Positions 46,901 to 56,756 are shown, numbered from the stretch's first letter. The stretch is 64,000 nt of DNA from Rivibacter sp049446155 (GCF_049446155.1 NZ_JBMSEE010000010.1:181049-245048), one strand, 5' to 3'. The notes: generated from the letters alone by a model not told the origin. Made by a program: numbers and translations.

Positions 46901-47202
46901 CCGCGCAGCACCAGTTCCTCGATGCGCCTTTCGGGCGAGGCCGCGGCGAACTGCGCCAGCCAGCTGTCGAGGCGCTGGCGCATTTCTCCAGCGGCCTTGC
47001 GCGTGAAGGTGATCGCGAGGATCTCCTGCGGCTTCGCGCCGTCGAGCAGTGCGCGCACGATGCGCGATACCAGCATCCAGGTCTTGCCGGCACCCGCGCA
47101 GGCCTCGACGACGACGCTGCGCGACGGGTCGCAGGCGACGCGATAGAACGCCGCCGGCTCGACCTGGCGGCCATCGACGCGGTAGGCGGCCTGCACCGTC
47201 AT
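43936..47202 (-). CDS. addA: AddA-like UvrD-family helicase/nuclease
   Basis: A 1088-residue superfamily 1A helicase with a C-terminal RecB-type nuclease, for processing double-strand ends before RecA loading. Walker A ACAGAGKT is at 34-41; then Ia ILAITFTRKAAGEM, II LLVDEFQDTSPLQW, III FIVGDPKQSIYRFRRAD, V LLTVHGAKGLEAQVVFL and VI LYVAMTRAEHELVL. Nuclease core: WWVLDHKLHP followed by LRAQLARYRDAV. The start overlaps the stop of the AddB-like gene by 4 nt. Naming as addA follows the partner; many entries say only UvrD-helicase domain protein. It converges on hpnE with a 7-nt gap. Confidence 0.9.
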   Translation of the reverse strand: MTVQAAYRVDGRQVEPAAFYRVACDPSRSVVVEACAGAGKTWMLVSRIVRALLDGAKPQEILAITFTRKAAGEMRQRLDSWLAQFAAASPERRIEELVLRGCSAADARALEPRLARLEGELLDCARSVDIRTFHGWFGQLLRGAPASLLEPLGLVSEPQLVEELDDLKPALLRDFWRAVAADAALRDAYAALVARHGRRIVADWLDAALAQRVEFERADAAGAVDASVPPAAEHWPPLAAWPTPCDALRDPVLQAPLAALAVALGVEKNKRPRDTAAAIEAALGALQAGGEAAAAFDALWSALHTKDDTLRAHLAGPLSEAAAQVLAQLRLARDQQAAHEDHVAMARLARALLACWRELKRARGLADMADLEVAAEQLLADAPLAGWVLERLDARVRHLLVDEFQDTSPLQWRTLSSWLAGYAGAGGGASGQRPLSVFIVGDPKQSIYRFRRADPRVFAAAGDFVVGALDGAHLACDHTRRNAPAVIDVLNRVFDAAQVAGEFDGFRAHTTASAAHGRVALLAPVDRAERAPRREAQTTWRDSLTQPRDEAEVAHRMVEARRVAAAIGRRLQAGLHPGEVMVLARKRAALALVAQALRELGVPCVVPEERELMACVEVRDLVALLDALVSPAHALSLAQALRSPLFGIDDATLAALAPRARALGWWQAVTAGEAWPLPPDQAAALARAARLLIAWREAARWLPPHDLLDRIVGEGELRERVAQAVPAAQRETALEAIDALLEQSLSLDGGRLLTPYGFVRALKRRRLLLPRRPRGDAVQLLTVHGAKGLEAQVVFLVDALPQRPQGDLASLLVDWPPHAQAPACLAFLASARRCPPSLRPAYEAELAARSREELNALYVAMTRAEHELVLSATEPYAAAPGKAPWQRLADAGVALEEAGDEGASPSPREATRFELLELPRLSAPPVVAAPVEADAGSAAAELGRALHRVLEWLPAPNELDDACQAAAEQHALDDLARQTLAQAARRVLESPQLRRWFDPEGIAWAANELPLLWQGAWLRLDRLVALHTPQGREWWVLDHKLHPAPQTQPALRAQLARYRDAVRALQPGERVRAAFITAEGQAVELTDD

Positions 47203-49904
47203 GACTCGCCCCCGCTGGCCGGCGCCGCTGCGCCGGCCCAGTGATCGCGCCGGCACAGGCCGCGCGCGTCGCAGTGCTCGCAGTCCTGGCCTTCGCCGAG
47301 TGCCGGCATCGGCGCTCCGGCACGCAGACGGGCAAGCTCCACCGCCAGTCCGTCGGCCAGCGCCTGCGCGCTGGCGCCGACCCCCTCGTGCGCAATCCAC
47401 GGCAGTTCATGGCGGTCGTCGAGCGCGAGGTAGCCGGCCTCGATCGCATCGGCATCCAGCGTGCGGTCGGCCATCAGCAGGGCCGCGTAGAACGCGAGCT
47501 GCGTGTCCTCGAGCGGGTGCCGAACGCGCTCCTTCAGCCGCTGCGTGCTGCCGGTCTTGTAGTCGACGATGCGCCAGCGCGGTCCGCCGTTCGCGTTGAG
47601 GTCGACGCGGTCGAGCCGGCCATGCAGCAGGGTCGCCGGCTCGCCGTCTTGCACCGGCAGCGCGGCTTCGAGCGGCAGCTCCGTGTGCTGCGCGCGCCAG
47701 CCCTGCGCCTCGGCCTCGTGCAACCACGCAACATAGCGCGGCGCGACCAACGCGAACGAGGTGTGGAACGGCAGGAAATCGGCGTCGTCGCGCGCCAGCG
47801 TGGCCAGCGCTGCATCGGCCGCCCGATGCAGCGCGGCGAGATCGGCAGCGGCATCACTGACGGGTTCGGGTCGAGCCGCATGGAAGCGCTGCAGCACCTC
47901 GTGCAGCCAGGTGCCGTGGTCGCGCGCATCGGGCTCGTCGTCAAGCTCCTCGCGCACCGCAAGGCCCAGCGCCTGCAGCGCAAAGTAGCGGTAGGGACAG
48001 CTGCGCAGCGCCTCGGCGCCGCTGGCCGACAGGCGTGTCGGCACCAGGGCCGGCGCCGACGGCGCCGGCCGCTCGACCGGTTGCGCGTCGAGCAGGCGCG
48101 CCTCGCGCGGCTGCGCGGCCACACCGGCGTGTCCGGCCAACGCGCGTTCGAGCCGACGCCACAAGGGGCTGGCCGGCAGTTGCTCCTCGCCGTCGGCCTC
48201 GCGGCGCAGCAGCACGACACGCTCGGCGCGCAGCATCTGCGCGAAGGCCGCGGTCTCGGCATCGCGACGGCTCGCGACATCGGGCAGGCCGAGCGCGGCC
48301 GCGACGGCATCGCCCAGCAGCGGGTCCGGCGCCGGCGCGGCGCCCAGGCGCACGGCATCGGCGCCAGGGCAGACCACGAGCGCGAACGGGCGCAGCGCCG
48401 CACGCGCCAGCGGGGTGACGACGATCGCCGCGTCCTGTGCGGCCGCCGGGCGGAATTCGGTGTGCTCCAGCACGTCATCGACCCATCCGGTGAACTCGTG
48501 CGCCGACAGCGGCGCGGCCGGCAGCGCGGCGCGCGCGCCGGCCCATGCCGGCCCCAGGCGCAGCGTGGCGAACACCTGCGCGCCGGCCGCGTCGGCGGCC
48601 AGCGCCTCGGCTTGGCCGGCACGATCGAGCAGGCCGTGCAATGCGTCCAGCCACGCGGCGGCGCTGCGCCGGCCGGCCACGGGAAACGGCGCTTGCGCCT
48701 GCTGCCAGCGGTCCCATGCCTGGGCCGCCGCGCCGTCGAAGGCGGCACCACCGAGCGCGCCCAGGCGGGTCACGCCGCGGCGACGCAGCCAGGCCTCGAT
48801 CTCGTCGGCACCGGGCCATGGCATGGGAGACGACTTCAGTGCCTCCAGCCATGCGTCGGCCGGCCCCTGCGGCGCAAGCGCCGCGCGCAGCCAGCCGGCG
48901 ACGGTTGCGCCGGCGCGCGTGGTGCTCAGGCGCCAGCCGGTCTCGTCGCGCAGCGCGACGCCGCGCCGCTCGAGCAGCGCCCGCACGCGCCGCACCAGGC
49001 CGCGGTCCTGCGCGATCAGGGCGATCGGCGTGGCGTTCGCCTCGAGTGCGCGCAGCAACAAGGCGGCGCAGCACTGGGCCTCGTCCTCGGCGTCGCGGGC
49101 GACGGCCAGTTCGACCCGGGCGGGCGCCTGCGTCGCGTCGGCGATTGCCAGCGCAGCGTCGATGCGCAGCGTCGGCACGCCGGCTTCGGCGGCATGCTCG
49201 GCCAGCGCGGCCGGCAACGGGTCGCGCGTGCCGGCATCGACCACGACCAGGGCGCCTGCGCCAGCGACATGCGGCCACAGGCCCGCATCGCCAGGCGCAT
49301 GCGCCTGCAGCGACCACTCGAGCGCCAGCCGGGCCAGCGAGCGCTCGAAGCCGTCGGGGCCGTCGGCCGGCGCGAGCAGCGCGCGCGCCTGTGCAAGCCA
49401 GGCCGCTCGCCGCTCGGGTCGCTGCGCCAGGCGCGCACGTGCCAGCGCCTGGGCACTGGCCGTGATCCGCGCGACCGCGAGCGCGTGGCCCTGCGGGTCG
49501 TGGCGCGACCAGTCGGGGCGCGCCTCGCGCAGGAAGGCCGCGGCCTGCAGACGGTCGCTGGCCGCGTCGAAGCGCAGCGCGGCGGCCGGCGCCCGGGGGG
49601 CCGGCGCGATCCGCTCGGCGAGCGTTTGCGTCGTCTCGAAGCGCGGCGACCAGCCCTGCCCTGTGGCATGACGCTGCCAGGCCGCCTGGGCCTGCGGCAG
49701 CAGGGTCGCCTGGGGCAGCAGCACGAGGCAGTCGCGCAGGTCGGCGCCGTGCTGCCGCGCGTGCGTGGCCACGGCCTCCACGATGAGGCTCCACAGGGCG
49801 TCGGCGTCCAGCGACGGCGGCAGCGCGAGCAGGGACAAAGGTGGCGACAAGTGCGGCAATGGCGAACGGGACAAGGGTCGGGATCGAGCTTCTATGGCAC
49901 CCAT
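47199..49904 (-). CDS. addB: AddB-like PD-(D/E)XK nuclease with Fe-S cysteines
   Basis: A 901-residue partner of the AddA-like protein. The N-terminal two-thirds is a degenerate helicase region with no Walker A seen. The C-terminal nuclease has GRLDRVDLNANGG, RIVDYKTGSTQ and EDTQLAFYAALL. Four cysteines frame it: Cys636 (LRSCPYRYFALQALG) and Cys875, Cys878, Cys884 (CEHCDARGLC). This is the 4Fe-4S arrangement of AddB and Cas4-type nucleases. ATG 49904 is used; a GTG at 49937 would extend it by 11 residues. It is the first gene of the pair. Confidence 0.9.
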   Translation of the reverse strand: MGAIEARSRPLSRSPLPHLSPPLSLLALPPSLDADALWSLIVEAVATHARQHGADLRDCLVLLPQATLLPQAQAAWQRHATGQGWSPRFETTQTLAERIAPAPRAPAAALRFDAASDRLQAAAFLREARPDWSRHDPQGHALAVARITASAQALARARLAQRPERRAAWLAQARALLAPADGPDGFERSLARLALEWSLQAHAPGDAGLWPHVAGAGALVVVDAGTRDPLPAALAEHAAEAGVPTLRIDAALAIADATQAPARVELAVARDAEDEAQCCAALLLRALEANATPIALIAQDRGLVRRVRALLERRGVALRDETGWRLSTTRAGATVAGWLRAALAPQGPADAWLEALKSSPMPWPGADEIEAWLRRRGVTRLGALGGAAFDGAAAQAWDRWQQAQAPFPVAGRRSAAAWLDALHGLLDRAGQAEALAADAAGAQVFATLRLGPAWAGARAALPAAPLSAHEFTGWVDDVLEHTEFRPAAAQDAAIVVTPLARAALRPFALVVCPGADAVRLGAAPAPDPLLGDAVAAALGLPDVASRRDAETAAFAQMLRAERVVLLRREADGEEQLPASPLWRRLERALAGHAGVAAQPREARLLDAQPVERPAPSAPALVPTRLSASGAEALRSCPYRYFALQALGLAVREELDDEPDARDHGTWLHEVLQRFHAARPEPVSDAAADLAALHRAADAALATLARDDADFLPFHTSFALVAPRYVAWLHEAEAQGWRAQHTELPLEAALPVQDGEPATLLHGRLDRVDLNANGGPRWRIVDYKTGSTQRLKERVRHPLEDTQLAFYAALLMADRTLDADAIEAGYLALDDRHELPWIAHEGVGASAQALADGLAVELARLRAGAPMPALGEGQDCEHCDARGLCRRDHWAGAAAPASGGES

Positions 49905-50019
49905 AGCGGCGTCAGGGCTTGCAGCGAGCCGGCGCACCGCTACCTTGTGTCAGAATTTTGAGAGGTTGATGCGGCCATTGTGCCGGTCGACCAGACTGAG
50001 GCCCACGAAGGACAAGCCC

Positions 50020-50349
50020 ATGGCCAGCGACCTGATCAAGCACGTTTCCGATGCATCGTTCGAAAGCGATGTGCTCAACTCCGGCACCCCGGTGCTGGTG
50101 GATTACTGGGCCGAGTGGTGCGGCCCCTGCAAGATGATCGCGCCGATCCTCGACGACGTCGCGAGCGACTACCAGGGCAAGCTGCAGATCGCCAAGATGA
50201 ACGTCGACGAGAACCGTGACGTGCCGGCCAAGTTCGGTATCCGCGGCATCCCGACGCTGATGCTGTTCAAGGGCGGCCAGCTCGCCGCGACCAAGGTCGG
50301 CGCGCTGAGCAAGGCGCAGTTGACGGCCTTCCTCGACGGCCACCTATAA
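50020..50349 (+). CDS. trxA: Thioredoxin 1
   Basis: A 109-residue cytosolic disulphide reductase with active site WCGPC (Cys34, Cys37) in VDYWAEWCGPCKMIAPILDD and the cis-Pro loop GIRGIPTLMLFKGG. It is reduced by thioredoxin reductase and serves ribonucleotide reductase, PAPS reductase and repair enzymes. The last codons overlap a good promoter sequence (TATAAT at 50345-50350 covers the stop), probably for rho. Confidence 0.98.
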   Translation: MASDLIKHVSDASFESDVLNSGTPVLVDYWAEWCGPCKMIAPILDDVASDYQGKLQIAKMNVDENRDVPAKFGIRGIPTLMLFKGGQLAATKVGALSKAQLTAFLDGHL

Positions 50350-50350
50350 T
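50320..50350 (+). promoter_or_regulatory. Predicted sigma70 promoter for rho inside the trxA 3' end
   Basis: TTGACG (50320-50325) and a consensus TATAAT (50345-50350) are 19 nt apart, slightly wide. Transcription would begin about 50357, just before a strong hairpin, giving rho a leader of about 190 nt. Confidence 0.55.
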
Positions 50351-50359
50351 TCCTCCCCA

Positions 50360-50475
50360 ACGCGGCCCTGCTCGTGATGCGAGCGGGCCGCGTCTGATGG
50401 CCACCGCGCCCGGGCTACCCAGCCAGCGCGCCCGGTTTCGGCCCCTTCCCCACCGACTCCAGTTCTCTCGTCGCC
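50360..50475 (+). promoter_or_regulatory. rho leader: 5' hairpin and C-rich rut-like segment
   Basis: A stem ACGCGGCCC(T)GCTCG / CGAGCGGGCCGCGT (50360-50393, one bulged T) is followed by no T-run, so it could be the trxA 3' hairpin or a 5' stabiliser of the rho mRNA. At 50441-50475 comes a C/T-rich, G-poor stretch (CCCCTTCCCCACCGACTCC), the base composition Rho prefers. That fits autoregulation of rho by termination in its own leader, as in E. coli. Confidence 0.5.
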
Positions 50476-50547
50476 AGGCGCAGTGACCCCATCAGGGTCA
50501 GCGGGCGACCGGGACGCGCCACACGGCGCCAGCACCGAGGTGCCTCG

Positions 50548-51816
<1,269 letters not shown>

Positions 51817-51859
51817 TCCGTGGCCGGGGGCCCCGCCAGGGGCCGCGGGATGGCTCGGC

Positions 51860-51865
51860 TATAAT
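51860..51865 (+). promoter_or_regulatory. Predicted -10 element for rpmE2
   Basis: A perfect TATAAT lies 76 nt before the rpmE2 start, downstream of a GGCCCC/GGGGCC hairpin (51829-51844) that may end the rho message. No good -35 is seen at 17 nt. Confidence 0.5.
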
Positions 51866-51941
51866 GCTCAGCTTTCCCGCACCTTCGGAAAGTGCGCGAC
51901 ACAGGGTCGCGTGGCTCCCGAGCAGAACCCAGCGAGGACAC

Positions 51942-52196
51942 ATGAAAGAAGGCATCCACCCCAACTACCGCGACGTGCTGTTCGTGGACCTGTCGAACGG
52001 GTTCAAGTTCGTTACGCGCTCGTGCGCTCAGACCAAGGAAACCGGCAAGGCCGACGACGGCCGCGAGCTGCCGCTGTTCAAGCTGGAGACCACCAGCGAG
52101 TCGCACCCGTTCTACACCGGCACGCAAAAGAGCGTGGACAACCTCGGCGGTCGCGTCGAGAAGTTCCGCAACAAGTTCGCGCACCTCAAGAAGTGA
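51942..52196 (+). CDS. rpmE2: Ribosomal protein L31, type B
   Basis: An 84-residue large-subunit protein, MKEGIHPNYRDVLFVDLSNG, of the C-minus (zinc-free) L31 type: the CxxC zinc pairs are absent and only one Cys remains. The conserved SHPFYTG and GRVEKFRNKFAHLKK blocks are present. GCGAGG lies five nt before the ATG. C-minus paralogues often replace the zinc form under zinc limitation; whether a C-plus copy exists elsewhere cannot be seen. Confidence 0.96.
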   Translation: MKEGIHPNYRDVLFVDLSNGFKFVTRSCAQTKETGKADDGRELPLFKLETTSESHPFYTGTQKSVDNLGGRVEKFRNKFAHLKK

Positions 52197-52214
52197 TCGC
52201 GCGCGATCCGCAAG

Positions 52215-52240
52215 AAGGGCAGCACAGGCTGCCCTTTTTT
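52215..52240 (+). terminator. Intrinsic terminator after rpmE2
   Basis: Perfect AAGGGCAGC-ACAG-GCTGCCCTT stem followed directly by TTTTG, 18 nt after the rpmE2 stop: a textbook Rho-independent terminator. Confidence 0.92.
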
Positions 52241-52328
52241 GTTCCCGCCTCTTTCGTTGCGGCCGTGTTTCGCCCGCGGGCGAGCGCGGCTGCTGCCCTT
52301 CGATCCACGCTTCTTGCATGATGCGCCG

Positions 52329-53984
52329 GTGAACACGCCGCCGACCCCTGCCCTCGTCACGCAGCGCGCCGTCACGCGTCTGCCCCGCCTGGCGTTGCTG
52401 CTGTTTTGCGCGGCCTACGTGCTGCCGGGTCTGTTCGGCCGCGACCCATGGCGCAATGCCGACGTGACCTCGTTCGGCTACATGGCCAGCGTCGCGCGCG
52501 GCGCGAGCCCGTGGTGGGCACCAGCGCTGGGCGGCCTGCCGAGCGACGGCGCGTTGCTGCCTTATGCGCTGGGCGCCGGTTTCATCAAGGTGTTCGGTCC
52601 GCTGTTCGGTGCGCCATTCGCCGCGCGCATGCCGTTCGCGCTGCTGCTGGTCGGCGTGCTGATCGGGCTTTGGTACAGCTGCTACTACCTCGCGCGCACC
52701 GAAGCCGCCCAGCCGGCAGCCTTTGCATTCGGCGGCGAGGCGCACCCGGTCGACTACGCCCGCGCGATCGCCGACGGCGCCCTGCTCGCGCTGATCGCCT
52801 CGCTGGGGCTGCTGCAGTTGGGCCACGAGACGACCCCCGAGCTGGCGCAGCTGTTCGGAGCGACGCTGTTCCTCTACGCGATGGCGGTGAGCCCGTGGCA
52901 CACGCACCGCGCACGCAGCGCGATGCTGATCGCGCTGCCACTGGTTGCCGCCAGTGGCGCGCCGGCCGTCGCGGCCGGCCTTGCGGTGGCTGGCACGGTG
53001 ATCAACCTGCGCTCGAGCTACGCACGCGCACGCAGCTTCGTGCCCTGGATCGTCGTCGCGGGCGTGCTGGCCGCGGCCATCGGCTGGGTCACCGACACCT
53101 GGGCCTGGCGGCTGCAGTCGCCGCGCGCCGCCGGCCAGGTCGTCCAGCTGTTCGTGTGGTTCGCCTGGCCGGCCTGGGCACTGGCGTCCTGGACGCTGTG
53201 GCGCTGGCGTTCGCACCTGGCGCACCGCCACATCGCGGCGCCGGCGGCGACCGCGGCCGTCGGCATCGTCACCAGCATTGCGATGGGCGGCTCCGACCGC
53301 GCCTTGCTGCTCGCCTTGCCGCCGCTGGCGGTACTGGCGGCCTTTGCGCTGCCCACGCTGCAGCGCAGCGTCACCGCGGCGATCGACTGGTTCTCGGTGT
53401 TCTTCTTCAGCCTCGCCGCGATCTGGATCTGGATCATCTACGCGTCGCTGCAGACCGGATTGCCAGCCAAGCCCGCCGCCAACGTCGCGCGGCTCGCGCC
53501 CGGATTCGTGAGCCGCTTCGAATGGGAACCCCTGGCCGTCGCGCTGGCGGGCACGGTGGCCTGGGCGCTGCTCGTGCGCTGGCGCACCGGCCGCCACCGC
53601 CATCCGCTGTGGAAGAGCCTGGTGCTGCCGGCCGGCGGTGTCGCGCTCGGCTGGCTGCTGGCGATGACGCTGCTGATGCAGCCGCTGGACTACGCGCGCA
53701 GCTGGCGGCCGGTGATCGAGCGCATCGCCCAGCACGTGCCGCGCGATGCCTGCGTCGCCGCGCCGCAGCAAGACCGCGGCCTCGTCGCCGCGCTCGAGGT
53801 TCACGGCGGCTGGCGCGTCGAAGCCGGGCGCGACAGTGGGCGCTGCGAGTTCCTGCTCGCCGAGGTACCGCTGCGCAGTGCGGCCGCACGCAGCGGCTGG
53901 CAGATCGTCGCGCGCGAGCGCCGGCCGACCGACCGCGTCGACGAGATCGCGATCTACCGGCGCACGAGCGGCGCGCCGCAGTGA
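52329..53984 (+). CDS. Polytopic membrane protein, GT39/ArnT-like glycosyltransferase fold
   Basis: A 551-residue inner-membrane protein with about 11-12 hydrophobic segments and a soluble C-terminal periplasmic part (from about residue 465). The first loop, GLFGRDPWRNADVTSFGYMA, resembles the RD-x(n)-Asp loop of undecaprenyl-phosphate-sugar-dependent glycosyltransferases (PMT/ArnT superfamily). Overall similarity is weak, and the catalytic pair is not certain. GTG 52329 is chosen as the first start before the leading hydrophobic segment. Its stop overlaps the start of the MATE gene (GTGA). A lipid-linked sugar transfer in the periplasm is possible but unproved. Confidence 0.75.
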   Translation: MNTPPTPALVTQRAVTRLPRLALLLFCAAYVLPGLFGRDPWRNADVTSFGYMASVARGASPWWAPALGGLPSDGALLPYALGAGFIKVFGPLFGAPFAARMPFALLLVGVLIGLWYSCYYLARTEAAQPAAFAFGGEAHPVDYARAIADGALLALIASLGLLQLGHETTPELAQLFGATLFLYAMAVSPWHTHRARSAMLIALPLVAASGAPAVAAGLAVAGTVINLRSSYARARSFVPWIVVAGVLAAAIGWVTDTWAWRLQSPRAAGQVVQLFVWFAWPAWALASWTLWRWRSHLAHRHIAAPAATAAVGIVTSIAMGGSDRALLLALPPLAVLAAFALPTLQRSVTAAIDWFSVFFFSLAAIWIWIIYASLQTGLPAKPAANVARLAPGFVSRFEWEPLAVALAGTVAWALLVRWRTGRHRHPLWKSLVLPAGGVALGWLLAMTLLMQPLDYARSWRPVIERIAQHVPRDACVAAPQQDRGLVAALEVHGGWRVEAGRDSGRCEFLLAEVPLRSAAARSGWQIVARERRPTDRVDEIAIYRRTSGAPQ

Positions 53985-55372
53985 GGCGCGCAAGCCTTGC
54001 GCCCGGCGCCCGCTGGGCGCCGCTGTCGGTCATTGCGCGCCACGCGGCCTCGGTGCTGATCGGCCAGCTCGCGGTGATCGGCTTCGGCATTGCCGACGCC
54101 GTGCTCGCCGGTCGCCACGGCGCGGTCGACCTCGCTGCGCTGTCGATCGGCGCGTCGATCTACGTCAGCGTCTACATCGGCCTGACCGGCGTGGTGCAGG
54201 CGCTGATCCCGGTCGTCGGCCACCACTTCGGCGCCGGCAACGACGAAGGCGTGCGCCGCAGCTTCCAGCAAGGCAGCTGGCTCGCGCTGCTGCTCGCCGT
54301 TCCGGGCGCGCTGCTGCTGGGTTGGCCGCAGCCGCTGCTGACGCTGTCGCAGGCCGAGCCTGCCGTCGTCGAGCGCGCGCGCGACTACCTGGGCTGGCTC
54401 GCCTGGGCGCTGATCCCCGGCCTGCTGTTCCGCGTCTACGGCTCGTTCAACCAGGGCTTGTCGCGGCCCTGGTTCGTCACCGCGGTGCAGATCGTCGGTC
54501 TGGGCCTGAAGATCGTGCTGAACCTGTGGCTGATCAACGGCGGGCTGGGCGTCGAGCCGATGGGCGTCGAAGGCTGCGGCATGGCGACACTGATCGTCAT
54601 GAGCCTGCTGGCGCTGATCGGCTTCGCGATGCTCGCGCGCCACGCAAGCTACCGCCATCTGCGCCTGTTCGAGGACTGGCAGGCGCCCCGGCGCGACCTG
54701 CTCGGCGAGCTGCTGCGCCTGGGCTTGCCGGCCGGCGCCGCGACCTTCTTCGAGGTGACCGGCTTCGCGATGATGGCGATCTTCATCGCACGCGTCGGCA
54801 CGCCGGCGCTGGCCGCCCACCAGATCGCGATGAACATCGCGAGCGTGTGCTACATGCTGCCGTTGTCGATCGCCATCGCCACCGGCGCGCAGGCCGCGCA
54901 GGCCATTGGCGCAGGCGATCCGGCGCTGGCGCGCCGCAGCTGCCGCCAGGGCCTGGCGCTGGCCATCGCGATCGCCGCGACGCTCAGCATCGCGATGGCC
55001 CTGCTGCGCCGGCCGCTGACCGGCCTCTACAGCACGGACGCCCAGGTGCTCGCGATCGCCGCGCCGCTGATGCTGCTGGTCGGCGCGACGCACGTGTTCG
55101 ACGCGATCCAGTGCGTCGCCTCGTTCGCGCTGCGCGCCTGGCGCATCGCGCTGCTGCCGGCCGTCGCCTACTGCCTCGCGATGTGGGGGCTGGGTATCGG
55201 CGGCGGCGCTTGGCTGGCGTTCGCGCCGCCGTCGTTCTGGCCGGCCGCGCTCTCGGGTGCGCTGGCGTTCTGGGCCGCGAACTCGCTGGCGCTGGTGGTC
55301 GTCGGCAGCGTGCTGCTGGTTCTGCTTCAGCGCGTGTCGGCAGCGGCCTCGGCCGAAGTCGCCTCGAGCTGA
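53981..55372 (+). CDS. MATE-family multidrug/Na+-coupled exporter
   Basis: A 463-residue membrane protein with the 12 segments and two-fold repeat of MATE transporters (NorM/DinF group). Motifs include GQLAVIGFGIADAVLAGRHG and, at the start of the second half, GLPAGAATFFEVTGFAMMAI with AAHQIAMNIASVCYMLPLSI. GTG 53981 overlaps the previous stop, so the gene is translationally coupled to it. Its last 46 nt overlap phoR on the opposite strand. Confidence 0.92.
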   Translation: MRRASLAPGARWAPLSVIARHAASVLIGQLAVIGFGIADAVLAGRHGAVDLAALSIGASIYVSVYIGLTGVVQALIPVVGHHFGAGNDEGVRRSFQQGSWLALLLAVPGALLLGWPQPLLTLSQAEPAVVERARDYLGWLAWALIPGLLFRVYGSFNQGLSRPWFVTAVQIVGLGLKIVLNLWLINGGLGVEPMGVEGCGMATLIVMSLLALIGFAMLARHASYRHLRLFEDWQAPRRDLLGELLRLGLPAGAATFFEVTGFAMMAIFIARVGTPALAAHQIAMNIASVCYMLPLSIAIATGAQAAQAIGAGDPALARRSCRQGLALAIAIAATLSIAMALLRRPLTGLYSTDAQVLAIAAPLMLLVGATHVFDAIQCVASFALRAWRIALLPAVAYCLAMWGLGIGGGAWLAFAPPSFWPAALSGALAFWAANSLALVVVGSVLLVLLQRVSAAASAEVASS

Positions 55373-56706
55373 CGGCGCGGATCCGGCGCCGGTTCGAGGA
55401 AACGAACGCGCGCGGCCGGAAAAACGATGCGAAACGTCGAGCCCTTGCCCGGCTCGCTGGCGATGTCGAGCACCGCGCCATGGCGCTGCACCACGTGCTT
55501 GACGATCGACAGGCCAAGCCCGGTGCCGCCTGTCTCACGCGAACGGCTGCCGTCGACTCGGTAGAAGCGCTCGGTCAGGCGCGGCAAGTGCTCGCGCGCA
55601 ATGCCCATGCCCGTGTCGCGCACGGAGAACTCGCCGCTGCCGTCGGGGCACAGTCGCCAGCCGATCTCGATGCGTCCGCCGTCGGGCGTGTAGCGCACGG
55701 CGTTGTTGACCAGGTTGGCCAGCGCGCTGAGCAGTTCGCTCTCGGCGCCGGCGATCTGCACCGCGTCGTCGACCGTGGCCGCGACGATCTCGTGCCGGCC
55801 TTGCGACAGCGAGCGCGCGTCGCCCGACACGTGCGCCAGCATGCGGCCGACCGACACCCAGCGATCGACCGTCGGCCGCGGGCTGCCCTCCAGCTGGGCC
55901 AGCGTCAGGAGGTCGGCCACCAGGTTCTGCATGCGCTGCGTCTGCTGCGACATCAGCGACAGCACGCGCTTGCGCTCGACGTCGGTCAGCGGCAGGTTGG
56001 ACAAGGTCTCGATGAAACCCGCCACCACCGTCAGCGGCGTGCGGATCTCGTGCGAGACGTTGGCCACGAAGTCCCTGCGCATCGCGTCGGCGCGCTCGCG
56101 TTCGGTGATGTCCTGCGACAGCACCAGGCGCTGGCCGTCGCCATAGGCGCGCACCAGCACCGACAGCGTGGCGTCGCCGCGCGGCCCGCGGAACACCACC
56201 GCGTCGTCGTAGCGCTGCGACTGCAGATGGCTGACGAAGGACGGCGCGCGCACGAGGTTGGTGACGCGCTGCAGGCGGTCGCGCTGCGGGTCGAGCCCGA
56301 AGTGATCCGCCGCGACCGAGTTGCACCACTCGATCTGCTCGTTCGCGTCGAGCAGCATCACGCCGTTCGGCGACGCCTCGATGGCGGCGAGGAACTGCGC
56401 CAGCCGCGTCTTCTCGTGTGCCGCGCCCTGCTCGCGCAGCCGGATCGCACGCTCGACGCGGTAGCCGATCTCGCCCCAGAAGCCGGCGTCGCGCGGCGCG
56501 CTTTCGTCCTGCGGGCCGCGCAGCCAGGCGATCAGCCGCACGCCGCGCAGCGTGTCGAGCGCTGCCACCACGCCGACCGCGCAACCGCCGCCCAGCAGCA
56601 TGCTCAGCACCGGCGCATGCACCGGGCTGCCGATCAGATAGCCCAAGGCGCCGCCGACCAGCAGGGCCACCAGGCCGGCGATCAGTCGCGGCAGGAGCCA
56701 AGCCAT
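55327..56706 (-). CDS. phoR: Phosphate regulon sensor histidine kinase
   Basis: A 459-residue kinase with two N-terminal membrane segments (about 5-27 and 32-50, little periplasmic sequence), as in PhoR, which senses phosphate through PstSCAB-PhoU. A PAS domain lies at about 100-200 (GVMLLDANEQIEWCN). HisKA has His219 in FVANVSHEIRTPLTVV; HATPase boxes are NNAVRYTPDGG, DTGMGIA and GTGLGLSIVKHV. ATG 56706 is used; a GTG five codons upstream is an alternative. It follows phoB by 50 nt. The 3' end overlaps the MATE gene by 46 nt. Confidence 0.95.
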   Translation of the reverse strand: MAWLLPRLIAGLVALLVGGALGYLIGSPVHAPVLSMLLGGGCAVGVVAALDTLRGVRLIAWLRGPQDESAPRDAGFWGEIGYRVERAIRLREQGAAHEKTRLAQFLAAIEASPNGVMLLDANEQIEWCNSVAADHFGLDPQRDRLQRVTNLVRAPSFVSHLQSQRYDDAVVFRGPRGDATLSVLVRAYGDGQRLVLSQDITERERADAMRRDFVANVSHEIRTPLTVVAGFIETLSNLPLTDVERKRVLSLMSQQTQRMQNLVADLLTLAQLEGSPRPTVDRWVSVGRMLAHVSGDARSLSQGRHEIVAATVDDAVQIAGAESELLSALANLVNNAVRYTPDGGRIEIGWRLCPDGSGEFSVRDTGMGIAREHLPRLTERFYRVDGSRSRETGGTGLGLSIVKHVVQRHGAVLDIASEPGKGSTFRIVFPAARVRFLEPAPDPRRQLEATSAEAAADTR

Positions 56707-56756
56707 GGGGTGGTCCTGCACGCGCGCTCCGTGTCCAGGCTGCGGCGCGCGCCGCG

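Noticed and set aside
50360..50393. Intrinsic terminator of trxA
   Set aside because: The hairpin is strong but followed by CTGATGGCC with no T-tract, so it is described as a leader/3' structure instead.
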